Origin: Lonicera japonica
Taxonomy: Eukaryota > Streptophyta > Magnoliopsida > Dipsacales > Caprifoliaceae
Length of the DNA stretch: 64,000 bases
Assembly: GCA_021464415.1 (NCBI GenBank)
Contig: JAKCWG010000613.1
Span: forward strand, 1 to 64,000
Direction of reading: 5' to 3'
The notes beneath the pieces were generated by a model. The model was not told the origin of the DNA and did no database searches. It saw nothing but the letters and a program-made list of their open reading frames with translations. A program made the translations under genes and the position numbers. Below, one piece after another: positions 48,601 through 60,400 of this stretch. Every line of letters starts with the position of its first letter. The stretch's first letter is position 1.

Positions 48601-51600
48601 GCTTTTTCTATACCTAAAATACCATTCCTCCATTTTTTAAAATTTAATCACCGCCAGCTGTCAGCTGCCTCCACCCGCTGCTGCCCACTGTATGAGATTT
48701 GGCAGCCTCTTTGGAGCTCAGGTGGCGCTTGGTGAGGCCTAGATACCACCCATAGAATTATGGAAATAAAAAATTGTGGTAAGGGTATAGTTGACCATTC
48801 AAAAAAACTTTTAGTGGACAAAGATTTAAAAGTGTCCTTAGAGCACACAGTGTGGAACTTTGTGGTATGGTAAGTAGGGTATTTGTCCTGCTTACTTGGG
48901 TGTTAAAAGAGCGCTATGGTAAAAAAGAGATAAAACAAATGTTATGTGGTATTTTAAGAGAGTGTAGAGAGACAGAGTAAAATTAGGAGAGAAAAAACCC
49001 CCCAAAAGCCGCATAGTGTGGCGGCCCACCCCAAACGCCACACTGTGTGGCATACAGTAAGAAACTTAGATAAATTCAAGTTTACCATTCCCCTATACTA
49101 TGGAACAGTGTTGTACCCTACCTTCCTTAACATTCCACTCCCTCGTTGGGAAAATTTGCCCTACTTATCATATACTACCAAACCATTGTGGATGCTCTTA
49201 TGGCTAAAACAAATTGCGAAGGAAGCACTCCACGTATTAGAGAAAACTAAGTTGTCATTCCTTGAATATAATTGTGAAAAGGACTTGCAACCCATTTTCC
49301 CTTCATAATGTAGTCTGTGGAATCCAAATCTAGAATCCGAGGCTGCATTAAGATCCCAACATCGCTTGGTCCTGCAGCTGGCGTGGAGGATTGGGGATGT
49401 GTTCCTGTAATTGATCAGCTTGGACTTCAAGAAGAACAGGCAGGTCTATACATCTGTATCTAACAATGCGTGCAATGTATCAATGCAAGAAATAATGTCT
49501 TTGAAGTTAATTTCCTCCCATTGATACAGGTCAGCAAGGGAATGAAGTTCATAGGTGGTGAAGGAGCTGCATTGACAAGATTGCATGAATATTTCTGGAA
49601 GAAGGCAAGTTTACTTTGATATAGTATTTAGTTGTTATTTCTCGTCCTAGTATGGTATACTTGTGGCGTTAGTGTAACACATTATAGGGTGAGGGGATAA
49701 CATCAAATCCTAAGGTTATTCTCCAATGTTCTACAAGGCATTGGGTGGACCTAGGGCAGCATAGAGTGGCGTATGTGGGGACTAGTCATCAAGTATATAT
49801 ATCTATTTTAAAGATATAATCTTACAAGATTCTAACTTTACTTCTAAAAATGATATTAAGAGTTTATTAACCTAACATTTCTCATAATTTAGTTATAAAA
49901 ACAAAAAGGTAGTTTTAGACTTTGGCCACCGTAATAGTGCATAATTAAACTTTTGTTGTCTTTTTGTTTAAAATTAGACTTTATCCACCATTTTGTAACT
50001 TCCGTTAATTGGACCGTTATGTAGGGTTTATTTTTTCCAATTATACCCTTGTGACTAAAGTCTAATATATATAAATAACTAATGGTGAAGTCTAATATAG
50101 CTGATAACATGTATTTTTGTTTTTTCTCTACAATCATCTACTACACATTGAGTAGCCTTTATGGTCTTTGTTAGAAACCATCTCACCCAAAAGCTTAAGC
50201 TGTTAAGTAGTGGGACAACAATGTATATCATACTCTTCAACACTCCCCCTCACGTGCGAGCCACTCACACGTGGGTAGACAAACGAAAACAAAGGCCAAA
50301 CCAGCCAAACCAAAGGTGCACTTCGTGCAAAAACACAAAGGGGGAAACAAATGCAAGCGGGAGGATTCGAACCCGAGACCTTGTAGAACATGAGCTCTGA
50401 TACCATGTTAGAAACCATATCACCCAAACTTAAGCTGTTAAGTAGTGGGCCAACAATGTATATCATACTCTTCAACAGTCTTGGTGGCATGTCTTGGCGT
50501 AAATTAAATGTAGCTTATTTAGTGTATATGTTGCATGGTCTCACCGCCAGTACCTAGAGTTGTACTGTCAAATGGTCTCATGAGGCTCTATACTTAGAGC
50601 AAGAAGTTCGTTGAACTCCTTTTTCTTCTTGATGTTTGTCACAAAGCGTGTGACAAAGAGGTCCTTAAACTCATCGAAGTTGCTAATTGAATTGGCCAGT
50701 AGTGTCTAAAATACAATTAATCATGTTAAATTATTGATAATTTAGTAATATTTATTTTATTTATTTATGTTATTTTATTTGATATATTATAGTTAGAGAG
50801 TTTTGTGGGGTGTGTCCCACCTTGAGAGGTATTTTAGGTCAATTAGGAGTCATGTCTGCTTCCTATATAAGGTGCTTTGTATTCAGTCTTTATTATTATG
50901 GAATAAAAGAATCGTTCTCTCTAATTTTCATGGTATCAAAGGAGGTTTGGAACTCCATCGGCAGACTAGTTCCGACCTAGTTCCGGCCAAACAACCCTAG
51001 CCATCATTAACCTTCAACAAAACCCTAGCCGTCACTTCCTCACACAATCTGCTGCTAAATACAGTTCACCTAAGGTTTCTTGGGTTACAATTTTCAATAT
51101 AAATCATCACATCGTTAGAATCTCCACCAAGACCTTAAAGGCTACTCGAAAGTGTAGTTGATAATATTGTAGAAAAAACAAAAATAACTTTTATCTATTA
51201 TACTTTAGCCACTAGTTATTTATATATATTAGACTTTAACCACAAGAGTATAATTGGGGGAAAAAAAAAACTACCTAATGGTTTAGTTAACGGAAGTTAC
51301 AAAATGGTGGCTAAAGTTTATTTCTAAACAAAAAGATGGCCAAAGTCTAATTATGCATTATTAATGGTGGCCAAAGTCTAAAACCCCCAATCAAAAAGGT
51401 GTGAAAAACTCCCTTAGTTCCGCTGAATCAATCCTGACAGATTAGGCAGCTGCTATGCAGCAGAGCACCACCTAGCGCCTAGGAGGGGTATAATGAGCGC
51501 TAGGCGGGGATTTTTAGAACACTGCTACTCTTTCTCTTATTTGTCTTCTCCAATCACCAATTATGCATTCTACTTTTTATTAGAGCTCTTTTAAAAGATG

Positions 51601-54600
51601 ATTTTGCCACTTGATTGAGTTGGCACCTTTTCTGTGGATGGTGCTTAAATCCTAAGCCCTCAAAATCGAAGGGTTTAAATTACCTAGACTAGGTCCATGC
51701 CTTAAACAAATTTTTATGTGTGCAATAAAAATTGAAGTACTTCACAAGAACTCGCCCAATATCACAAGAAGGGATATGAAGATGAGGATTTTGTTAGTAT
51801 GGATGGCTATATGGAACTATATAGTGCACTTTAGTGATTCTTGTGAGTTTTTCCAAGAAGATGTGGGGCTCTATACGCATTGAGTTTTGCACCAAATAAC
51901 ATGTCCTAAGTTGACACTAGAGCTATTGGCTATTGTCCAACGAAGCTATTAGCTATTGTCCTCAGTATTTCAGCACCCTTAACTTGTTTTGGATTTCTTT
52001 AATATTTTTCCCCTCTTTTTGAGATGGATCCCAGTTCGAATTGTTGGCAAACTTGCCTTGGAACTAGTTGTTGCAATAGTGATCAATTACCATTGATATG
52101 GAACAAAGAAGAGTCATTCGAAGGAATTACATTTCTTCTATGCTATCTGGTTCAGACTTGTTTGAATATCAGATTCGTGCAATTCACATTTCAAACTACT
52201 TGCTAATTCTGATTAAAAAAAAATCATTCCGTTAGATCCTTTACTTCCATGGGATTGTAATTCAGTTGGTTAGAGCACCGCCCGTCCATGGTAGAAGTTG
52301 CGGGTTCAAGTCCTGTCAGTCCCGTACTCCCGTCCAATATAATAAGTACATCAATTCATTAGACAACCATTGAAAACCTAGTCAAAATGGGCGAGGGCCA
52401 AAGTTTATATTTGCATATAAAAACTAGGGTTACAATGAGGAAGCAAAATAAATAAAGATGGAAAAGGACATGAAAGAGAAACGCTTGTAACACCTAATAA
52501 CCTATATAATAATAAATTAATACAAAATCACAGAGAGAAATGCCATGGAGCCCAAAAAATGTCCCAAATGGTATAGTCCAAATGAATTTGAACCACAAAT
52601 CTGTATAGGAGTCTTGGAGAGAGGAAGTGATGAATGATCTGATTGGTTGAAAGTTACTTTTGGATTGTGCTTTTGAGACTTTTTTTGGGTTGAGTACCAT
52701 TGCTCAACACAAAATGCAGTTTCTTTGAATCATTATGCTTTTTGTAGGATTTTCTATGGAAGTATAAAGAAACTCGAAACGGGATGTTAGGACCTGATTA
52801 CTCAACAAAATTCTCCCCATGGCTTGCTTCTGGAAGCCTCTCTTCGCGTTTCATATATGAAGAGGTACAATCCTTTTCTCATTTTAGATGTTGCTTAACT
52901 AAATAACTTGGCCAATGTAGATGCCAATCCTGCGTAGAAGCTTCACCTTTTCTTTATTTATTGTTTTCTTAAGGTAAAGAGATATGAAAAAGAGACATAC
53001 TCAAATGACTCCACATACTGGTACGGTGGTACCTATCTACTGTATATATTTCTCCAACTATCTCTTCGGATTATCTTTCAAGAATTGCAGATATGATAAT
53101 TCAAGTTGATTCCTGAAAAGTCAAATTATGTCATTTCAATTAAAACTTAAAATTGCCTAATTGTACAACCAGGAAATACACTCGAACTCCATATTTCTAG
53201 GAAATCTAGTGTCTGCACTTGAAGTTGACGCCTCTAGTAAAAAATATAAATAACATAGAAAATTATAACATTTTATTTATTCTAAGATTCGGAATTTCTT
53301 ATTTAAGTCTTCCAAACACTCCATGATTTGGAGTTGAATTATTTATAAATGCATGAATTGCAATTTAATTGAAAATGAGCTCTGTTTAAAACTAGGCAAT
53401 TTACACTACCAAAAGAGCCCTATAGGTAGTCAGTAGTTTTGACAAATTAGGATCTAGGAGACGGTCAAATTCAGGAACATTTTCCTCATTACCATTTGTT
53501 TCATTTCCTCTTTAATATGTTGCTATCAAATGGCATGCCAGTTTTCAGACCAATTGATATAAATGTTTTGAAATGAGAGTTTCCCAAATTTCGGCCATAT
53601 CCATCAGAGTTTAGGCAAAGCCATATCTCATGATGCAAAATGAATATGCAACTGCACTAATTTTTAAACCAACATTGTATATGTTTGCAGTTTGAAACTC
53701 TAGCACAGTTCAAAGTTTATGTATGAATTAACGATCGTGCTTTCAGGGTTTTGTTTGAATTGATATGGAGGGATTACTTCAGGTTTATATCAATCAAACA
53801 TGGAAATTCCATTTTTCATCAAGGTAAAATGAAAGAGATTTATTTGCTGGTTTTTAAGTATCTGTTTACTGTATATTAGAAAGCTTCAATAGTTGTATTT
53901 ACTGGCATCTATGCATAGTTGGGTTTGAGACCTATTCCACTCATAGTCTCCATCAATGTTGTCCTGTTTTAGAATGGAGAAAGAAGAAAAAGGAAAAGAA
54001 AATGGTAGTTTCTAGGGTCGACCATAACGGGGTGTTTAGGATCTTGGATTTGAGTTTGAAAATTCTTAGGTTGTGGTCCACAATTCTTTTTAACGGATGT
54101 GGTCGTTGTAGATAACTCTTTTTGGGTATTTGCTTCTGAGGAGGACTCAGATCCAAAGATACCACGCTATTGATACTAATTTTCTTGGCGGCAGATGCCA
54201 ATTTTTTGGTGGAATTTATTATTTTTGTGGCCAGCAAATACCAATTTTCTTGCGTTAATTTTGTGGGAGATACTGTTTCACTGTGCAAGAAATACAAACA
54301 AAGAGTATCTATAGGGACTGCATCATTTCAAAGAAAATTTTTGGACCGCATCCTTAAAAGTTTGAAACACAAGGGCTGGATCCTAGTTTTCTGTGACTAT
54401 AATTATTATTATGTGTACTTTATATACTGCAACTTTGCTACTATGTCAGATCAGTATTGTGTTCTTTCAGAAAAGATTGGAAGTAGAGTAAAATTCATAA
54501 CAAAACAAATTTCTGGATTTCTTCAAGATTACCAAATTTTTGTATCTAATTTCGTATCTTTATTGTTTAGGTGGCCCCAGAAAAGTAGCATCCAGCTGGA

Positions 54601-57412
54601 GCCAAGACCAAAATTTGTTTGAATCTTGGAGAGATGGTCGCACCGGGTAAGCTTTCGTAGTCTGAGGCACCGTTTACAGCCACCATCTAGTGATGAAATG
54701 AGTTTATAATTGGTCTAGCAATTTAAGTTGACCAGACACTCAAGCACACAATGCGTGTGCATGCCCTTTTCCTATGCACGTGGATATCTAAGTTAAATTG
54801 GAAAATAATTAATGAATGAGGTAGTCCAATGGCAAGGTAATTTTCTTTCTAACCTAGAGATTGCGAGTTCAAACCCAATTAAATACAATTTTATTTCTTT
54901 ATAAAATAATATGGGGGCTAAATTGGAAATACCAAATTTGGTTCATAATCGCCAAGTGCTCCTTCTGATTTTTAATAGCATATATTCTATTCAAGGCCCC
55001 CATATTATATATCCTTATATTCAGAAATTCTTTTATCATACCCTCAGTTTTAAATTTATTTTTTTCTGGATCATGTCTTCAATTTTCATGTGTTTGGTTT
55101 AAATTCTGGACTCTTGGGGAAAGAAAAAGATACGAAAACATTCGTGTTTTGTCAAAGAGAATGGGTTGTCAGTCCTATCACAATTATAACACATGAAGTG
55201 CTTGATCCACAATTTGTTTAGTAAGGACACTTTTTGTTCTGTCTATTACAAAGGACACACCCCTCTTACTGAATGGTCACCTTTCCACATTTGTTTGTAC
55301 TTCCTTATTCCCATGGGTGGTTGCTAGACCTCACCAAGCACATTGCAGCTGGCCAACCACTGCTGGAGCTTCAGCAGTGGGTGGCTGGAGGTGGGTTGCG
55401 GTGGTGGTTAAATAATTTTTGAAGGAAAACGGAGGAGGGACATTTTAGGAAAAGAAAAAGGAGTGTCATCATTTTGAAATGAGAAAACTAAGTTTCCTTT
55501 CTTTAGATATAGTTGTGAAGCAGGCCCTTTAGTCCCATTGCCTCTTGTTCAAATGTTGGCAGAACATTATGGCTCGGCAGTTAATTCATTTAGCCTTGTG
55601 AACTTTTAGGTACCCTCTCGTAGATGCAAACATGAAGGAACTATCATCCACTGGATTCATGTCAAATCGAGGGCGACAGGTAACACATGTTAAATCTAGA
55701 TAGTTTTCGTAGCTTTTCCTTTCATGAAAAAAAGAAAAAAGGTGAATGCAGGTTATTTTCACCATGTCAAATTGATAGTCCCACTTTCTTTTTCAGTATC
55801 TCTTAAATTGATTATCTTATTTCTTTTTAGGACATAATCAATGTACCAAATCTTAAAATAGAAAATAAGTTGCATTCTTGACCATGGATTAGGTTGATAC
55901 TAGAAGCGCAGCACGCGTGATGTGTGTAAAATATTAAACTTGGTAAAATACTTTTAAAGGAAGTGAGTTGTGCTCGGTCAAGTGGTAGGAAGGTCCTTTT
56001 ATTATCTCTAAGGTCAATTGTTCGAATCTCATGGCAAGCAAATTTTATTTATTTAATTCTAGTATATAAAGGGTGTTTTAGTAATTAAATAAGGGCACCG
56101 AAAACCTTCAAAGTTCTTTATTAATAGTATAGATTAGTGTCTTCCCACTACCAAAGTCAAGTGACACTATCAATTTGAGACGAAGGGAATAGTTTTCTAT
56201 CTTAGAAAGTTTTCTTGTTTGTATTAGTTCTAATAATTTTTATTTTATTTTATTTTTTTTGGAGGCACAAACAACATTTTTGCTTTTTGATTCTTTTTTG
56301 GCTTGTATGTTATTGGTGATTCTGTGATCGTGCTTTCATATTTCTGCAGATAGTCTGTTCTTTTCTGGTTCGAGATTTGGGAATCGACTGGCGAATGGGA
56401 GCTGAATGGTTTGAGACTTGCCTGTTGGATTACGACCCGTGCTCTAATTATGGTAATTGGACATATGGAGCAGGTAAATTAATTTCGTCATGCCTTGCAT
56501 TATCGTCATCTGTCTTAACATTTTTTTCCTAGCATGTGTGTATTGTGCTTTTTTGTATGGAATTGTTCTTTGCTAGGATGGTGTTTTATAGCCTCGCATT
56601 ATCACATTTCTGCAGATAGTATGTTTTTTTACTAGGATAGTGTTTTATATATGACTTGGTATAATAAGCTTAGTAATATTGTGTCAATCTTTGAGAAATG
56701 AAGTGTCAATCTCTGGGAAAAGAAGAAGGGTGAATAATGCTAAACTCGATATGTATCAAGGAGAACGAGATGAACATACTATTGGCTGTTAAAAAAAAAG
56801 GTGATAGAAAATTATGAAATTAAATAAAATAAATTTTGGGGTCACAGTTAGTAACTTGGTATGCAAAAATAAAGAGAGGACCAAATCGTTGAAAATAGCC
56901 TATGTGATACGGTCCTAATTAAAAACTAAATCTGCATGCCTAATAACACCTAAGAAATATATAGGGCTTTTAGGATCCGGTCCCTGAGTTTAGAAACAGT
57001 ATCTCTTAGGAACCGCATCCTTTATAAAGAAAAACTGAGGGACCGCATCCTTTATAAAGAAAAACAGTATCTCTACGTGCAGTTCTGTTTTGTTTGTCTC
57101 TCCACATGCAATTGGTCACACTTGAGGGGGAGTGTTGAAGAGCATGATATACTTTATTAGCCCACTACCTAACAGTTTAAGCTTTTGGGTGAGATGGTTC
57201 CTAAGTCCTAACACATGCAAATAGTCATCTTCCATATCACAATGGTGAAGATTTCCTACTCAATGTTTCGTCCTAATTCCGTATGATGTGTGAGGGGTAT
57301 TAACTGTTGTTGGGCCTTTGTCACTTTAGCTACATTATGAATTAACAGTCTCCTCAATTTGGGTTCACTAAAATGTATAGTCTAATAATATATTGAAGAA
57401 ATATAGAACCAA

Positions 57413-57444
<32 letters not shown>

Positions 57445-60400
57445 TTTAGAACTTTTTATTAATCTTCCTTTGTTGAAACCCAAAAACTTTTGTTGAATAA
57501 AAAAAAAAGAAGTAAAAGCTTTACGGTAGCTGCTAAAAATATAAAGCTGGGAGAGGCATTGGACATCCATGCACTATTCCACTTTACGAGATAGGGTGCT
57601 GTAGAGATCCAGGCAATTACAAGTATGAGAAAACATAAGGGAAGTGCTTGTTATTTTGCAAATTTCCCTATGCAAAAACGCAGCATGATAACCTTTTCTT
57701 CTAAGAATTACATTTATATTTTTTCCTTGCTTTTGGAAAGTGGTAAGATGCCTCAACTTGGAGCATGGTAGAACTCTTTTTGACATTATTACTTCAATTT
57801 TGATCTTTAGAGATGCTAATTTCAACACCTAGCTAGTTAGCTCATGTGGTAAAATACTCCTCTGGTTAGAGGAGTGGTCTCTGGTTCGATTCCCCCCACC
57901 CCTATCCTGCAACATGAATCTTGGCTGTCGGGCTCGTGTTACATCTTCAATTTGTCGTGCACAAGCTCCGACAAACCAAGGACATTTGTTGGACACGGAG
58001 GGGACCAAAAATAGTATACTTTCTCATCTTGCACAACCTTTTTTAAAACAAAATCATGCAGTTGGCATACAAGTCATCATGAAATGTTGTAAAACCAAGT
58101 TTGCTGCGAGAGGTAATCAATTGTTCTCTTCGTAAAATATTCATAAAGTCTAAGGTTTTACATAACATGCACTTTAGACCATTGGCTTGTAGGTAAGATG
58201 CCATTTTAGTTTTGCAACTTAGTTTGACTACTAATCTTGAAGTGGATAATAGGTTGAACTAAAATATACAAAAATAAAGTTTCATAGCTGTGTCCTGGTC
58301 GTGTTGGTGCATCATATGGTTGGATCAATGAGTTGGGAAGATCATAATTATTGCTAAATTATGGATACTATGATGTGAACCCAATTTTATGTGTGTTTCT
58401 TCTCCTTGTATTGTACTTCATGGACATGTTAATTCTTTTCTGTGTCTCATTCATATTTTGTAGTATGACACTTGGGGTTGAGGATCTCATCCTTCTCTTC
58501 ATTTTATGTAGGTGTTGGGAATGACCCACGAGAGGACCGATACTTCAGTATTCCAAAGCAAGTAAGTGAACCAAATCAATTCTTTTTTATAGAGAAAAGA
58601 AATTAATTGATAAAAAGGGAAGATGGTAGGGCATTTTACTGTGTGTGGAGGAATCTTAAAGAATTACATGAAAATAGGTGGTTAAGTCAAAGTCTGACAT
58701 TAGTAAAAATTGGACATTGCCCCCGATTTTTACATAATTCTTTGAGATCCCCTGCAGGGGCAAAGTCCTAATGATTATGAAAACAAGGGTGCAAGTCTAA
58801 TTTCGTATCAAGAATAAGGGGCTAAGACAAAAAAGCCCAAGATGGTTATAGCTAAGGCTGTGCTTGATGGCACTTCTTTTCACTGAAATATGCTAAAAAT
58901 ATCTATTTTCCATCTTTGATGGCATCTGATTGCATTATTTTCCATGCCACAACTTCGTTTGATCTATGTTTCGTGTAATTTGAAAACAACCTTCACATAG
59001 GTTTTTTGTTTTCAGGGAATTTTTGTTCCATGTCAATCGATTCTGTGGATTTCAATTATTTTCCATGTAAATCAATCCATGCACCCTAAAGAAAACAAGG
59101 AGTCCTCTAACATGAAGAAAGCAAAATACCTAAAAGCACTAACATGAAAAAGTAAAAAAGCAATGATGACTAATGGAGGAGACCTCCTCAATCTCTCTAG
59201 AACATTTGATAATAGTAGAACATAAAGACAGACAAAAATAAGAGAAAAATACCATCAGCCCCAACAAATATAGCATGAGAGACTAGCCCTGGGAAAACCT
59301 GGCATTCTGCTTTGTCAAAATAATTGTAAATACCACAACATAACGCTAACACGTCACTCAATAAATGTCTAGGAAAATCATGCATCATTCCACTTTCTCT
59401 AAATTCCTTAAGCTGCGATTGACACGCCACATAAAAGGGTGGACAGTAGTATAGGATTGCTTAATATCAGTCCGATAAGTCTTCATCTAATCTTGCGTTT
59501 GGTGCCGTCCAAAGTCCAGATAGAATATTACAGTTCAATATATAATTTATATTATATCACATAAATATACTCATATTATATATATACATACATAATTACT
59601 ATGTAACAATGGGTAATACTGTCTTTTGTCATATTTTCTAATCTCGCCTGCACAAGATAAAATAATCCCACGGTGGGATTGTTTTATCTGTCTCCCTATG
59701 GTATAGGAGGCCTCTTCAGGATTAATAATCCACCCTGATATATAATCCTGCACATCAAACAATACCCTTGGTAATTTGAAGATATTGTACAATGCTATCA
59801 AACCTTCCTGTATCCTGTAAATCTCTCTAAGAACAGGTCCTCGGGCTAACCAATGAATAAACCGCAAACAAATTAGACCCAAATTAAGCAACCTAGAAAT
59901 ACTCAAGCTTGAGATTCATAGGACTGCTGGCACATAACACATAAAATTAGGGTATAAATCCTTGTGAAGTCTTATCATCCATAAAATTCACTAGTGTCGA
60001 GTTTTTAGGATATCTTTGGCTTCCAACAAATGTGGCTAAAGAAATTACTGAGGTAAGTGAAGAAAAGGCATTTAGGAAAACCTGCCAGTAGAGTCAAAGT
60101 TCAAAAGTCTGCCACCAGGAGCGGATGACCAACAGGAATTAAGAAGTTTAATTTGACAAACACTTCTTATCCTTCCTATCAATAAGGTTCCGCGTGATTG
60201 CAAACGACTAAAAGAAAATTTAATTTTTATGAGAAGTTGGAAAAAGAGAGTTCCAGCTTTTCCTTGTTGTTCATGGAAATTTTTTCTTACCCTCCTGCCA
60301 AAAGATTGGATTTCAAGGATAACCAAAGAAATAATAGAACATGTCACCCAATCACTCATTTCATTTTTCCAACTTCTCATAAATTGGTTGATTTTTCAAT

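Larger units (their letters stand above)
48436..49313 (+). other. CRY-DASH intron 3 with two MITE-like repeats
   Basis: Donor GTACTG, acceptor ATGTAG, phase 0. It contains a 300-bp repeat (48541-48840) that occurs inverted at 55214-55500, directly followed by a PIF/Harbinger MITE (48841-49197). Confidence 0.82.
49911..51391. mobile_element. MULE-type foldback element (1481 bp)
   Basis: It is flanked by CAAAAAGGT on both sides (49902-49910 and 51392-51400), a 9-bp duplication. Terminal inverted repeats of about 220 bp begin GTTTTAGACTTTGGCCACC. They include the ACTTCCGTTAA-TG and AATTATACCCTTGTG stretches in inverse order at the right end. Inside are a complete TRIM and part of a copia LTR. 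No transposase is seen. Confidence 0.85.
49605..52747 (+). other. CRY-DASH intron 5, GC-AG type (3143 bp)
   Basis: The donor AAG|GCAAGT is the textbook GC-donor consensus. The acceptor is TTTGTAG, phase 0. Using the GT four bases later leads to a stop within seven codons. It holds a MULE with a TRIM inside, a copia LTR fragment and a tRNA-Asp pseudogene. Confidence 0.88.
56474..58511 (+). other. CRY-DASH intron 11 (2038 bp)
   Basis: Donor GTAAAT, acceptor ATGTAG, phase 1. It contains a TRIM relic (57131-57213), a CT/CA microsatellite (57414-57443) and a tRNA-like module (57829-57902). Confidence 0.85.

Noticed and set aside
54170..54622. 150-codon plus-strand frame
   Set aside because: It runs through intron 8 into exon 9 in a frame different from the cryptochrome frame, and no family is recognised.
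57829..57902. Functional tRNA gene
   Set aside because: The A and B boxes are good, but no 7-base anticodon loop with U33 and a paired 5-bp stem can be drawn, and the acceptor ends do not pair.
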